Positions 43,328 through 53,300 of a stretch of DNA of 64,000 bases are shown piece after piece. The stretch's first letter is position 1. Each line of letters begins with the position of its first letter. The notes beneath the pieces are model-generated. The model was given only the letters and a program-made list of their open reading frames with translations. It searched no databases and was not told where the DNA came from. The stretch is from Brevibacterium sediminis (lineage in GTDB: Bacteria > Actinomycetota > Actinomycetes > Actinomycetales > Brevibacteriaceae): NCBI RefSeq assembly GCF_013623905.1, contig NZ_JABKDD010000001.1, forward strand, positions 372,001-436,000, read 5' to 3'. Position numbers and translations under genes: made by a program.

Positions 43328-44593
43328 TCAGTTCCTCCGACGCAGCGCGTCCGGGTGCTCCCGCAGGTGCCCTCCGAGTGCGTTGAACAACTGTGCGCCC
43401 TTGTCGACATCGGCAACGGACTTACAGAACGAATATCGGATCGAGGACCTATAGGCCTCGTACGCCGGGCTGCCCTGCCTGCACAGAGCGGGTACGGGAA
43501 TTCCGACCAAGGAGAATTCTCTGGCCAGCAGCTCATTGAGCTCGAAGGCATCGCGATCCGTCAGCGCAGAGAAGTCAACCACTGTGAAATAGCCGGCGCG
43601 CGGAGTGGACACTTCAGCGCCCGGCACCGAGCGACAGGCGGGCACGAGGACCTCGGCGCGTGCCCGCAGCGAAGCTCGGTTCTCGGCGACGAACTGCGAA
43701 TCGCCGTCCAGCATATCGGCCATTCCGATCTGCATCGGACCGCCGGCCGTGAACGACAGGAACTGCTTGACGGTCTGAATGGCCTGGCGAACCTCGGGAG
43801 AGGCGATGACCCAGCCGATCTTCCATCCTGTCGTGTTCCATGATTTGCCCGCCGAGGAGACCGTGACGACGCGTGCAGAATCCTCGATGGCAACTGCGGG
43901 AGGCACATGCCCCAGATCAGTGAGGACGAGCTGCTCGTAGACTTCATCGGAGAGTACCCAGGCGTCGACCGCCTCGGCGGCTCGTCCGATGCGGGCGAGA
44001 TCAGCGGCAGAGAAGATGAACCCGGTGGGATTGTGCGGAGTGTTGACGAGGATGATCGCCGGATCGACCTCGGCGATCACTCGGTCGAAAGTCTCCCAGT
44101 CCGGGGCGAAGTCACCACGGCCATCGGGCAGGATCGGCACCGTGTGCAGTGTTCCGCCGGCGGCGGCGATCGCCGCCGGATAGGAGTCGTAGAACGGTTC
44201 GAAGGCGACGAGAGAGCCGCCCGGCGGCAGCAGTGCGAGGATCGCGGCGGTCAGGCCCTCCGTGGCGCCCGCAGTGTAGAGCACCTCGTCCGGATCGACG
44301 TGCTGTCCGAAATCGCGTCCGCGTTGAGCGCCCACAGCTTCGAGCAGCTGCGGGTATCCCTGACCGGGGGCGTACTGATTGAAACCGGCCCGCATCGCCT
44401 CTTCCGTTGCGGCGATGAGCTCGTCCGGAGGCTCCGTGCCCGGAGCGCCCTGTCCGAGGTTGACGGCTCCGACCTCGGCGGCGAACTTCGTCATCTGCCC
44501 GTAGATCGTCTCACCGATCGACCCGTCCGGATTCGTGAGCCCTGCGGCCTCGGCCATCTCATGCCACAGCGGGGCTCCCATGATGTCCGGCAT
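43328..44593 (-). CDS. Class I/II PLP-dependent aminotransferase
   Basis: 421 residues, fold type I. Conserved: VNLGQGAPGTEPP, YTAGATEGLTAAI, NTPHNPTGF, SDEVYEQL and the PLP Schiff-base Lys in SSAGKSWNTTGWKIGW. The SAGK..N.TGWK signature places it with kynurenine/methionine/glutamine aminotransferases and actinobacterial DapC-like enzymes; the donor and acceptor are not decidable. It is coupled by TGATG to hisN, and is the last gene of the aroA-rsgA-hisN unit. Confidence 0.85.
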   Translation of the reverse strand: MPDIMGAPLWHEMAEAAGLTNPDGSIGETIYGQMTKFAAEVGAVNLGQGAPGTEPPDELIAATEEAMRAGFNQYAPGQGYPQLLEAVGAQRGRDFGQHVDPDEVLYTAGATEGLTAAILALLPPGGSLVAFEPFYDSYPAAIAAAGGTLHTVPILPDGRGDFAPDWETFDRVIAEVDPAIILVNTPHNPTGFIFSAADLARIGRAAEAVDAWVLSDEVYEQLVLTDLGHVPPAVAIEDSARVVTVSSAGKSWNTTGWKIGWVIASPEVRQAIQTVKQFLSFTAGGPMQIGMADMLDGDSQFVAENRASLRARAEVLVPACRSVPGAEVSTPRAGYFTVVDFSALTDRDAFELNELLAREFSLVGIPVPALCRQGSPAYEAYRSSIRYSFCKSVADVDKGAQLFNALGGHLREHPDALRRRN

Positions 44594-45384
44594 CAGGAGA
44601 CCTCCGCGGGAGCGACCCGACCGAGTCGGTCGAGTGCGGCTTCATGGAGGCGAGAATTGCTGGCCAGGGCATTGCCGCCGAAGGGCCCCGGAAGTCCGGC
44701 CGTGTTCGTGAAGGTGCCTCCGGCTTCGAGGACGATGGGTACGAGCGCTCCCATATCGTAGAGCGCGAGCTCGGGCTCGCAGGCGAGGTCGACAGCACCC
44801 TCGGCGAGCAGCATATAGGAGTAGAAGTCGCCGTATCCGCGAGTGCGCCACAGCGAATCGCAGAGATCGAGGAACTCATCGAGGATGCCGAGTTCCTTCC
44901 AGCCCGACAGCGACGAATACGACAGGGACGCATCGGCGAGAGAATCGACGGATGACACAGCGATGCGTTCGGCCGGGGACCCGAGCTCGGTCGCGTAGGC
45001 GCCCTGGCCCGTTACTGCCCACCATCGGCGACCGAGCGCGGGAGCGGAGACGACTCCCAGCAGCGGCTGGTCACCGTCGTAGAGGGAGATCAGCGTCGCC
45101 CACACCGGCACCCCGCGCACGAAGTTCTTCGTTCCGTCGATGGGATCGATGATCCACCGTCGCGATGACTGCCCGTGTGCACCGAATTCCTCACCGAGCA
45201 CGCTGTCATCGGGTCGAACCTCTGTGAGGCGATCCATGATCGCCTTCTCCACCGCACGGTCGCATTCGGTGACCGGGGTGAGATCGGGTTTGGTTTCGAC
45301 GGCGAAGTCCTGTGCCCGGAAGTGCGGGTGGCTGATGGCATCGGCGAGATCGGCGAGTTCGATCGCCAAGTCGAGGTCGTTCAT
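44593..45384 (-). CDS. hisN: Inositol-monophosphatase-like histidinol-phosphatase
   Basis: 263 residues. Metal site motifs LGEEFGAHG and WIIDPIDGTKNFVRGVPVWA, then GDFYSYMLLAEGAVDLACEP, with the C-terminal ALYDMGALVPIVLEAGG. This matches the actinobacterial HisN-type IMPase, which dephosphorylates histidinol phosphate in histidine biosynthesis; inositol phosphate cannot be excluded. It lies nine bases after rsgA and overlaps the aminotransferase start. Confidence 0.82.
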   Translation of the reverse strand: MNDLDLAIELADLADAISHPHFRAQDFAVETKPDLTPVTECDRAVEKAIMDRLTEVRPDDSVLGEEFGAHGQSSRRWIIDPIDGTKNFVRGVPVWATLISLYDGDQPLLGVVSAPALGRRWWAVTGQGAYATELGSPAERIAVSSVDSLADASLSYSSLSGWKELGILDEFLDLCDSLWRTRGYGDFYSYMLLAEGAVDLACEPELALYDMGALVPIVLEAGGTFTNTAGLPGPFGGNALASNSRLHEAALDRLGRVAPAEVS

Positions 45385-45393
45385 GCCTCCAGC

Positions 45394-46497
45394 CTATCCA
45401 GTCGAGGGCAGCAGCCGGCGCAGGGACTCCAGCCGTGAGACTCCTCCCGGTCCGGCCTTGCCGTCGGCCACCCATTCATCGAGTCGGCAGCCGGGAGAGT
45501 CCGCGAGGTGAGTGCATCCGCGGGGGCAATCGGCCGTGGCCTCGACGAGTTCGGGGAAGGCGGAGAGCAGGGTCTCCCGGTCCACATGGGCCAGGCCGAA
45601 GCTACGCACTCCCGGGGTGTCGATGAGCCATCCGCCGCGTTCCAACGGCAGGCACACGGCCGAGGACGAGGTGTGACGTCCGCGTCCGGTCACGTCGTTG
45701 ACATGGCCCGTCGCGCGCTCGGCGGCGGGAACGAGAACGTTGGTCAGCGTGGATTTGCCCACCCCGGAATGGCCGACGAGGACGCTGATGCGTCCACGGA
45801 GACGCTCGGCCACCTCGGCGTGAGGTTCTGTCTCGTCGCGGGCCGCATCGTTCGCGGCGATTGTCGTATCGGTCGGCTCGGCGTCGGGATCGATGGAGGA
45901 TTCGACGATGTCGATCCCGGACGCGGAGAAGCGTTCCTTCAGCTCCGTCGCCGGGCGCAGATCGGTCTTCGTCACGATGAGCAGGGGAGTGATCCCGGCA
46001 TCGAAGGCCGCGACGAGTGCGCGATCGATGAGACCGAAAGAGGGATCCGGGTCCACGGTGGCCGTGACGATTCCCATGACGTCGATGTTGGCGACGAGTA
46101 CGCGCTCGGTCGGGTCGGTGTCATCGGCGCTGCGGCGCAGCAGGGTCTGCCGTTCGGTGATCTCCACGAGCCTGGCCAGGGTGCCCTCGGCCCCCGAGGT
46201 GTCGCCGACGAGGCGGACGACGTCTCCGGGAACGATCGCCTGCTTGCGCAGGTGCGAGGCGCGCACCGCCGTCACCGAGGTGGCCCCCCGTGACCGCTTC
46301 CCCTTCTTCCGAATCGGGGGACTCGACGGGAAGTTCCCGTCGTCGTCAGCGAGGATGACCCGGTACCGGCCCCGATCGACCGCGGTGACCAGGCCCGATA
46401 CAGCGTCCTTGTGGTCAGGGCGGTTCTTCGTCCGCGGTCGTGAACCGCGTCGGTTCGGCCGGGGTCGGTAGTCCTCATCGCGAAAGATCTTCGCCAT
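45394..46497 (-). CDS. rsgA: Ribosome small-subunit-dependent GTPase A
   Basis: 367 residues from ATG 46497 (GGAG site, one base after the aroA stop). Circularly permuted GTPase: the G4-type VTKTDLRP comes before G1 GHSGVGKSTL and G3 DTPGVRSF. An N-terminal OB domain precedes it, and the zinc-binding knuckle CPRGCTHLADSPGC is present. It assists late 30S maturation. Many family members start the OB domain earlier or later; a basic N-terminal extension RPRPNRRGSRPRTKN is present here. Confidence 0.92.
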   Translation of the reverse strand: MAKIFRDEDYRPRPNRRGSRPRTKNRPDHKDAVSGLVTAVDRGRYRVILADDDGNFPSSPPIRKKGKRSRGATSVTAVRASHLRKQAIVPGDVVRLVGDTSGAEGTLARLVEITERQTLLRRSADDTDPTERVLVANIDVMGIVTATVDPDPSFGLIDRALVAAFDAGITPLLIVTKTDLRPATELKERFSASGIDIVESSIDPDAEPTDTTIAANDAARDETEPHAEVAERLRGRISVLVGHSGVGKSTLTNVLVPAAERATGHVNDVTGRGRHTSSSAVCLPLERGGWLIDTPGVRSFGLAHVDRETLLSAFPELVEATADCPRGCTHLADSPGCRLDEWVADGKAGPGGVSRLESLRRLLPSTG

Positions 46498-46498
46498 A

Positions 46499-47842
46499 TC
46501 AGGCTCCGGGGGTGAGCATGGCTTCCCACAGCTGAGTGAAGGCAGGCAGAGTCTTGGCCACGGTGCCGGCGTTCTCGATGACCATTCCGTCATTGCGCAG
46601 GGCGAGGACGGCACCGGCCATGACCATGCGGTGGTCGTGGTAGGTATGCCACAGCGCCGGGCGCAGGTGCGTGGTGCCGGTGATCGTCAGTGCCTCGGCG
46701 TGCTCGACGACATCGACGCCGATGGCACCGTACTCTCTGGTCAGAGCCGCCAGACGGTCGGTCTCGTGCCCACGCAGATGCCCGATTCCGCGCAGCTGCG
46801 ACGTTCCTTCTGCCATAGCTGCGAGAGCCGAGACCACTGGGGTGAGCTCGCCGACGGCCGACAGGTCGAGATCGACAGCGGTGAGCCGGTCCGGGCCCTG
46901 CACGTGCAGTCCTTCCCTATCGAGGCGCACCGTGGCTCCGAACGCCTCGGCGATCTCGCGGAAGCCGTCACCTGCCTGGGTGGTGTGCACGGGCCAGTCG
47001 GCGATGGTCACGGATCCGGCGGTGGCCACGGCCGCCGCTGCGAAGGCTGCGGCATTGGACAGGTCGGGTTCGACCTGCACGTCGAGACCGCGCGGAAGTC
47101 CTGGTTCGACGATCCAGCGCTCGGGTTCGGGCTCGCTGATGTCGACGCCCGCGTCGCGGAGGACTTCGATCGTCATATCCACATGCGTTCGGCTGGGCAC
47201 CGAGTCCGCAGTGTTGGTGAGTTCGAGTCCCAAAGGCATGACGGGAGCGGCGAGGAGCAGACCAGAGACGAATTGGCTGGAGGCGCTGGCATCGATGCCG
47301 AGGTGGCCTCCGCGCAGCTGAGAGTCGGCGTGGATCGTCATCGGCAATGTGCTCGCGGCGGAGGTGATCGACGCACCGAGCTCCCGCAGCGACTCGATCG
47401 TCACCGACATCGGCCGCACGCGGGCCTGTTCGTCGCCGTCGAGGACGACCTCACGACCGGTGAGCGCGGCAAGTGGGGGGATGAAGCGCATCACGGTTCC
47501 GGCGAGACCGCAGTCGATGGTGATCGGTGCGGAGTCCTGTGCAGCTGCGTCTGTGGGTACGTGTCCGTCCGGGAAGGGGATCGGCTCGATGTGGAGCTCA
47601 TCGCCGTCTTCGTCGATCACGGCGCCGAGACGACGCAGGGCGTCGACCATGAGCAGGGTGTCGCGGCTGCGAAGCCATCCCCTGAGATCGGATCCGGAAC
47701 GGGCGAGAGCCGCAAGGATGAGATAGCGGTTCGTCAGAGACTTGGAACCGGGAACGGTCACAGTGGCAGAGACGGCGGAACCGGCGACCGGCGGCTGCCA
47801 GTCGCCGGTCGCCGGGGGAGTGTGCGTGGAGATGTCAGTCAA
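46499..47842 (-). CDS. aroA: 3-phosphoshikimate 1-carboxyvinyltransferase (EPSP synthase)
   Basis: 447 residues. It joins PEP and shikimate-3-phosphate in the shikimate pathway. Motifs: VPGSKSLTNRYLILAALA, DCGLAGTVMRFIPPLAAL (the conserved loop), DGDEQARVRPM, SSQFVSGLLLAAP, VEPDLSNAAAFAAAA and YHDHRMVMAGAV. It overlaps the upstream DoxX gene by eight bases, and leads into rsgA. Confidence 0.95.
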   Translation of the reverse strand: MTDISTHTPPATGDWQPPVAGSAVSATVTVPGSKSLTNRYLILAALARSGSDLRGWLRSRDTLLMVDALRRLGAVIDEDGDELHIEPIPFPDGHVPTDAAAQDSAPITIDCGLAGTVMRFIPPLAALTGREVVLDGDEQARVRPMSVTIESLRELGASITSAASTLPMTIHADSQLRGGHLGIDASASSQFVSGLLLAAPVMPLGLELTNTADSVPSRTHVDMTIEVLRDAGVDISEPEPERWIVEPGLPRGLDVQVEPDLSNAAAFAAAAVATAGSVTIADWPVHTTQAGDGFREIAEAFGATVRLDREGLHVQGPDRLTAVDLDLSAVGELTPVVSALAAMAEGTSQLRGIGHLRGHETDRLAALTREYGAIGVDVVEHAEALTITGTTHLRPALWHTYHDHRMVMAGAVLALRNDGMVIENAGTVAKTLPAFTQLWEAMLTPGA

Positions 47843-48332
47843 CTCCGAGTGCGCTCAGAGCCTGCTTCGAGGTGTCTTCCACGCTCGACCACAGGTCTTC
47901 GGCCGCGTGCTGGGTCCGCCACCACAGGCCGGGGCGTCCAGCAGTGTCGACGGCGGCGAGCAGGGCACCGCCGAGCATCGAGGTCCGCAGAAGAGTGCGT
48001 TCGTTGCGAGCCTTCTTCTCCTCCTTCGACGTCGTCTTGTCAGCAGACAGACGTTCACCGACGGTGTCGAGCAGGTAGGTGCCGACGAGGATCGATGCGC
48101 TGAGGCGGGGGAAGCGTCCGATGGCGAGCATCGAACCGGCAGCGACCTGTGCAACACCGGTGGCTCGGGCGAGAGTCACTGCGTCGACGGGGACGTCGAC
48201 CTGCTTGCGAGCCTGGTTGAGGAGCGGGCCGACCGATGCGGCCGCTGCCTCCGGCTTGCGCAGTCGTTCGACGCCGTTGAGGATGTAGCCGGCGGCCAGC
48301 ATGGGCCGTGCGATAAGACGAATGGGAGACAC
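47835..48332 (-). CDS. DoxX-family membrane protein
   Basis: 165 residues with about four hydrophobic segments; the start IRLIARPMLAAGYILNGVE is typical of DoxX/SURF4-like proteins, with ATGVAQVAAGSMLAIGRFPR in the second-third helix region. Characterised DoxX proteins take part in redox/thiol stress membrane complexes, which would fit its position divergent from sigR; a functional link is inference. It overlaps aroA by eight bases. Confidence 0.8.
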   Translation of the reverse strand: MSPIRLIARPMLAAGYILNGVERLRKPEAAAASVGPLLNQARKQVDVPVDAVTLARATGVAQVAAGSMLAIGRFPRLSASILVGTYLLDTVGERLSADKTTSKEEKKARNERTLLRTSMLGGALLAAVDTAGRPGLWWRTQHAAEDLWSSVEDTSKQALSALGVD

Positions 48333-48385
48333 AGTGGTCCTTCCTACGTGGCGGTCATCTCACTGGCAAGCATAACTGCTGAGGT

Positions 48386-48413
48386 GGGAATAGTGGGACG
48401 TCGGTCCGATGTT
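48386..48413 (+). promoter_or_regulatory. SigR/SigH-type autoregulatory promoter
   Basis: GGGAAT (48386-48391) followed after 19 bases by GTT (48411-48413) fits the SigR/SigH consensus (GGGAAT, 16-20 bases, GTT). It lies 64-92 bp upstream of the sigma gene start, implying positive autoregulation under disulfide stress, as known for these systems. Confidence 0.65.
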
Positions 48414-48477
48414 GTACGGGGTGAAGCCATTCGACGGGTGCACCCGTCGGGAAGTCGACAGGCAGAAGGAGAAGTCT

Positions 48478-49134
48478 ATGAGCGCCACTGCCGTCCTGGA
48501 GAGAACGGGCGTACCATTGACTGCGATGACCGAATCAGTCAAAGAAGCCCCCGAAACCGACGCCGAGAGGTCGGCGCGTTTCGAACGGGATGCTCTGGAA
48601 TATGTCAATCAGCTCTACGCAGCTGCTCTGCGTATGACCCGGAATCCGGCCGACGCCGAAGACCTCGTCCAGGAAGCCTACGCGAAGGCGTATGCCGCCT
48701 TCCACCAGTACAAGCCCGGAACCAACCTCAAAGCCTGGCTGTACCGGATCCTGACGAACACCTTCATCAACAACTACCGCAAGAAGCAGCGTCAGCCGCA
48801 GGAACACGGCAGCGAAGACATCGAGGACTGGCAGATCGCACAGGCGAACAGCCACTCGTCCTCCGGCGGTCGTTCCGCCGAACTCGAAGCCCTCGACCAC
48901 CTTCCCGACTCCGACGTCAAGGAAGCACTCTCGGCACTGCCCGAAGACTTCCGCATGGTCGTCTACTATGCCGATGTCGAAGGACTGCCGTACAAGGAGA
49001 TCGCCGAGATCATGGAGACGCCGATCGGCACTGTGATGTCCCGACTGCACCGCGGTCGCCGACAGCTGCGAGAGATGCTGGCCGACTATGCCGCCGAGCG
49101 CGGTTTCGTGAGTCCAGAGGGAGGTGCGAAATGA
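48478..49134 (+). CDS. sigR: ECF sigma factor SigR/SigH, disulfide stress
   Basis: 218 residues from ATG 48478 (AGAAGGAGAAG); ATG 48526 is an alternative giving the shorter mycobacterial-like N-terminus. Region 2: [20 protein letters not shown] then [40 protein letters not shown]. Region 4: [20 protein letters not shown] then [20 protein letters not shown]. Together with the overlapping RsrA gene (ATGA) it forms the redox switch controlling thioredoxin and mycothiol genes. It is preceded by its own SigR-type promoter. Confidence 0.92.
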   Translation: MSATAVLERTGVPLTAMTESVKEAPETDAERSARFERDALEYVNQLYAAALRMTRNPADAEDLVQEAYAKAYAAFHQYKPGTNLKAWLYRILTNTFINNYRKKQRQPQEHGSEDIEDWQIAQANSHSSSGGRSAELEALDHLPDSDVKEALSALPEDFRMVVYYADVEGLPYKEIAEIMETPIGTVMSRLHRGRRQLREMLADYAAERGFVSPEGGAK

Positions 49135-49388
49135 GCGACGAAGGATGCTGCGAAAGCGTCAGGACCGAGTCACTGATGCGCATCTACCACTACCTGGACG
49201 GAGAACTGACGACGACGGAGATCCGCGAGATCTCGATCCACCTCGAACAGTGCCCGTCGTGTCATGACGAGTACGAGATCGAAGCGCTGCTCAAAGAGCT
49301 CGTGCGTCGTTCGTGCAGCCACGACCGTGCCCCGATGGGACTGCGAGAGAAGATCCGGCAGCGGATCGCGCTCGAACAGAACTCCTGA
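49131..49388 (+). CDS. rsrA: Mycothiol-system zinc anti-sigma factor RsrA
   Basis: 85 residues, translationally coupled to sigR by ATGA with an AGGGAGGT site. The ZAS motif [13 protein letters not shown] (HxxxCxxC) is present, with additional N-terminal Cys (C6, C7) and a later RSCSHDR Cys that would serve the thiol switch. Reduced, zinc-bound RsrA holds SigR inactive; oxidation releases it (known from Streptomyces and M. tuberculosis RshA). Confidence 0.9.
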   Translation: MSDEGCCESVRTESLMRIYHYLDGELTTTEIREISIHLEQCPSCHDEYEIEALLKELVRRSCSHDRAPMGLREKIRQRIALEQNS

Positions 49389-49423
49389 CCGGCGCCCAGG
49401 CACAGGGGAGTCCACGGACACAA

Positions 49424-49461
49424 CGAAGGCGGGAAGAGATTCGAATCTCTTCCCGCCTTCG
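49424..49461. terminator. Terminator palindrome after rsrA
   Basis: A 38-bp perfect palindrome centred on ttcgaa, with arms containing gaaggcgggaagaga / tctcttcccgccttc. It lies between rsrA (+) and the bL37 gene (-), so it can serve both. Confidence 0.88.
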
Positions 49462-49485
49462 TCATTCACCGAACGTATCAGCGAA

Positions 49486-49560
49486 TCATGCGTTTGGACG
49501 CTTGCCGTGGTTTGCTTTCTTACGGCGGCGATCGCGACGCTTACGGCCACGCTTGCTCAT
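49486..49560 (-). CDS. Ribosomal protein bL37 (AURKAIP1/COX24-domain peptide)
   Basis: 24 residues, too short for usual gene finders. The peptide starts MSKRGRKRRDRRRKKA and ends NHGKRPNA, a near match to the actinobacterial 50S protein bL37 (mycobacterial form MAKRGRKKRDRK..NHGKRPNS from memory). A strong AAAGGAGGG site precedes the ATG at 49560. It is very basic, as expected for an rRNA-embedded peptide. Its location beside sigR-rsrA is conserved in actinobacteria. Confidence 0.93.
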   Translation of the reverse strand: MSKRGRKRRDRRRKKANHGKRPNA

Positions 49561-49585
49561 TGTGCCCTCCTTTGATAGACGCTCA

Positions 49586-49614
49586 ATTGTCTCATGATCA
49601 CCCGAGCAGAGCAA
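49586..49614 (-). promoter_or_regulatory. Putative promoter of the bL37 gene
   Basis: On the minus strand TTGCTC (49614-49609) and GACAAT (49591-49586) are 17 bases apart, with the start codon 26 bases after the -10. The match to the housekeeping consensus is moderate. Confidence 0.45.
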
Positions 49615-49738
49615 AGTCGGACCAGGTCACCCGCCTTGCCGAATTCGTCTGACAAGATAGATGATGCGACTGTCACGGCTGAGCTCTTCGTCGGCCGGGC
49701 ACCCGCAGAGATCTTCGGTCGGGCACCTCATCGACGGC

Positions 49739-50353
49739 TCAGCTGTCGCCGAGGACGTCCTGGACTCCCAGCCAGTTGAACCAGCCGCGATGGAGAACCA
49801 GCCAGGCCAACAGACCGTATCCTTCCTGCGCCGGCAGATGGTCCCGCGACGATGCGACCTCGCGCTGCCACACGGGATGGCCGAGGAGGGGCGTGAAGGT
49901 GTCGACATAGGTGATGCCGCGCCGCTTGGCCACATCGGAGAAGCTGGCATTGAGCTCGGCGATGCGACGGTTGCGGTCACCGTCGTGTTCAGGCGGAGGG
50001 CCCAGCACGAACGTCGAGACCTTCCGAGCCAACGCCTCGTCGAGGATGTTGGCCACATCGAGCCGGGCCCTGGCCACCGAACGCCCCGAATCGAGATCCC
50101 CGGACCCCAGAGCCAGCACCAGACGATTGTCCCCTTCCCGAGTGAACCGCAGGGACGCCTCGGCGATGGTCCGACCGTGAAGACCAGCGGAATCCTCGGC
50201 CGGCACGGCCAGGGGATACACCTTGAGTTCAGGCAGACTCGGCAGAGTCCTCGCCGTCACCCGACCGACCCACCCGAGGCCACGGCCATCGCCGTGGCCG
50301 GCGACCAAAGGGCCTCCGACCACGGCGATGGTTGTGGTGACGTCGCTGCTCAC
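49739..50353 (-). CDS. SGNH/GDSL-fold protein lacking the nucleophile
   Basis: 204 residues from GTG 50353, overlapping the kgd stop (GTGA). The fold pattern of an SGNH hydrolase is clear: IAVVGGPLVAGHGDGRGLGW at block I, LALGSGDLD at block III, and SSRDHLPAQEGYGLLAW at block V. Block I should read GDS, but here it is G13-G14-P15, so the serine is missing; block V lacks the DxxH spacing. Esterase activity is therefore doubtful. It may be a binding protein or be under relaxed selection, despite its coupling to kgd. Confidence 0.65.
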   Translation of the reverse strand: MSSDVTTTIAVVGGPLVAGHGDGRGLGWVGRVTARTLPSLPELKVYPLAVPAEDSAGLHGRTIAEASLRFTREGDNRLVLALGSGDLDSGRSVARARLDVANILDEALARKVSTFVLGPPPEHDGDRNRRIAELNASFSDVAKRRGITYVDTFTPLLGHPVWQREVASSRDHLPAQEGYGLLAWLVLHRGWFNWLGVQDVLGDS

Positions 50354-53300
50354 CGGCTGAAGATCCGGTCGACGAGTTCCTTCTGCTGAGCTTCGTGGAA
50401 GTGCTTGAGCCCGGTCGAGGTGGCGGCAGAAGCGGCACGGGAGATGACCTTGACCTCACGGCCGCCGAGGAGCTCGGGCAGGTGCAGTGCCATGAACGGC
50501 CATGCACCCTGGTTCTCCGGCTCTTCCTGGGCCCAGACGATCTCGGCATCGGCCGGGAAGCGGTCGAGCACAGCGGTGATGGCCGCCTCGTCGAGCGGGT
50601 AGAGCTGCTCGAGGCGGACGAGCGCCATCTTCGTGTCGTTGTCCTTCTCCCGCTTGGCTTTGAGCTCCCAGTAGAGCTTGCCGGAGACGAGGACGACGCG
50701 CTCGACCTGCGAGGCATCGACGTCCGTATCGTCGATGACGGCCTGGAACCTGCCCGAGGTGAAGTCCTCCGGCGAGTTCGCGGCAGCCTTGAGGCGCAGC
50801 ATCGACTTCGGGGTGAAGACGATGAGCGGACGCTTGTTCGTCGTCGAGGCGTGGCGACGCAGCAGGTGGAAGTACGAGGCGCCCGAGGACGGGTAGGCCA
50901 CCGTCATATTGTTCTCCGCGCACAGCTGGAGGTAACGCTCGATGCGACCCGAGGAATGGTCGGGTCCCTGTCCCTCATAGCCGTGGGGCAGGAGCATGAC
51001 GACACCGGAGTTCTGCTGCCACTTCTGCTCGGAGGAGGAGATGAACTCGTCGATGACGGTCTGCGCACCCTGTGCGAAGTCACCGAACTGAGCCTCCCAC
51101 GCCACGAGGGCGTCCTTGCGTTCGACGGAGTAGCCGTATTCGAAGCCGACAGCGGCGTACTCGCTGAGCAGGGAGTCGTAGACCCAGAATCGAGCCTGCT
51201 CCTCGGTGAGGTTCTGCAGCGGCGTCCATTCGTTGCCGTTGACCGAGTCGATGAGCACCGAGTGGCGCTGGACGAAGGTCCCGCGACGGGAGTCCTGACC
51301 TGCCAGCCGCACCGGCACGCCGTCCATGAGCAGCGAACCGAAGGCCAGCAGCTCGGCGAAGCCCCAGTCGATTCCGCCCGACAGCGACATCTCCTTGCGC
51401 TTCTCGAGCAGCGCCCGCAGCTTCTTGTGAACCGTGAAGCCCTCGGGGATCTCGGTGAAGGCCTCGCCGATGCGCTGCAGCGTCTCGGGACTGATGGCCG
51501 TCTCGGCATCGTTGAAGGTCTCGATGTCGCTGGGCTCGTAGGGAGCGTTGAACGCTTCTCCGTCGTAGGAGCCGGTCTCGGCTTCCTTGGTCTCGGCGAA
51601 AGCCGATTCCAGCTTGGACTGGTAGTCCTTGAGCGCCTCGGCGGCCTCTTCGTCGGTGATGCACTTCCTGCCGACGAGGGATTCGGTGTAGAGCTTGCGC
51701 ACCGAGCCCTTCTTCTCGATGAGGGAGTACATCGTCGGCTGGGTCATCGACGGATCGTCGCCCTCGTTGTGGCCGCGGCGGCGGTAGCACACGAGGTCGA
51801 TGACGACGTCCCGGTTGAATTCCTGGCGGTATTCGAAGGCCAGGCGGGCCGCCCGGACGACGGCTTCGGGGTCATCGCCGTTGACGTGGAAGATCGGGGC
51901 GTTGATCGACTTGGCGACGTCCGTGCAGTAGAACGAGGACCGCGCCGAGGCGGGGGGAGTGGTGAACCCGACCTGGTTGTTGATGATGACGTGGACCGTT
52001 CCGCCGGTGCGGTAGCCGCGCAGCTCGGAGAGGTTGAGCGTCTCGGTGACCACACCCTGTCCGGCGAATGCGGCATCGCCGTGGACGAGGACCGGCAGTA
52101 CGGTGAAGCCGGACTCGCCCTGGTCGACGAGATCCTGCTTGGCGCGCACGATGCCCTCGAGGACCGGATCGACGGTCTCGAGGTGGCTGGGGTTGGCCGC
52201 GACGTAGACGCCGGTGGTGTTGCCTGCCGGCGAGGTGAACGAACCCTTGGTGCCCAGGTGGTACTTCACATCGCCGGAGCCCTGGACGCTGTCCGGGGAC
52301 ATGGTTCCGTCGAACTCACGGAAGATCTGCGCATAGGACTTGCCGGCGATGTTCGTCAGCACGTTGAGGCGACCACGGTGGGCCATGCCGATGGCGACCT
52401 CGTCGAGGCCGGTGTCGGCGGACTGGTTGAGGATCTCGTCGAGCAGGACGATCGCAGATTCTCCGCCTTCGAGGCTGAAGCGCTTCTGTCCGATGTACTT
52501 CGTCTGGAGGAAGGTCTCGAAGGCCTCGGCGGCGTTGAGACGACCGAGGATGTGTCCCTGCTCCGAACGGGTGAGTTCCTGATGCGGGACCTCGATCTTC
52601 GACTGGAACCAACGGCGCTGGACCGGGTCGGCGATGTGCATGTATTCGAAGCCGGTGGTCCGGCAGTAGCTCTCACGCAGCAGTCCGAGGATGTTGCGGA
52701 AGGGCATCATCGGCTTCGATCCGAACCCGCCGGTGGGGAACTCGCGTTCGAGATCCCACAGGGTCAGACCGTGCTGATTGATGTCGAGATCCGGGTGGGA
52801 CCGCTGACGATAGACGAGAGGATCGATATTGGCCATGAGGTGACCGCGCGTGCGGTAGGCATCGATGAGTTCGATGACGCGTGCGGTCTTGTTGACGTCG
52901 TCCTGGTCTTCGGCCGAGACGTCGGGAACCCAGCGCACCGGCTCGTAGGGCAGGCGCAGGGATTCGAAGACATCGTCGTAGAAGCCGTCTTCGCCGAGCA
53001 GGTAGCTGTGGACGAGCTTGAGGAACTCGCCCGAACCGGCTCCCTGGATCACGCGGTGATCGTAGGTCGAGGTCAGGGTCAGCACCTTGGACACGGCCAG
53101 AGAGTTGATGGTCTGCTGGCTGGCACCCTGGAACTCGGCGGGGTAGTCGAGCGCGCCGACACCGATGATGCAGCCTTGGCCCTTGGTCAGACGCGGAACG
53201 GAGTGGACCGTGCCGATTCCGCCGGGGTTCGTCAGCGAGACCGTGGTGCCGGCGAAGTCGTCGGCGGTGAGCTTGCCCTGCCGTGCCTTGTCGACGAGGC

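Noticed and set aside
46631..48103. 490-codon plus-strand frame over aroA and the DoxX gene
   Set aside because: Antisense to well-supported genes and without domain features.
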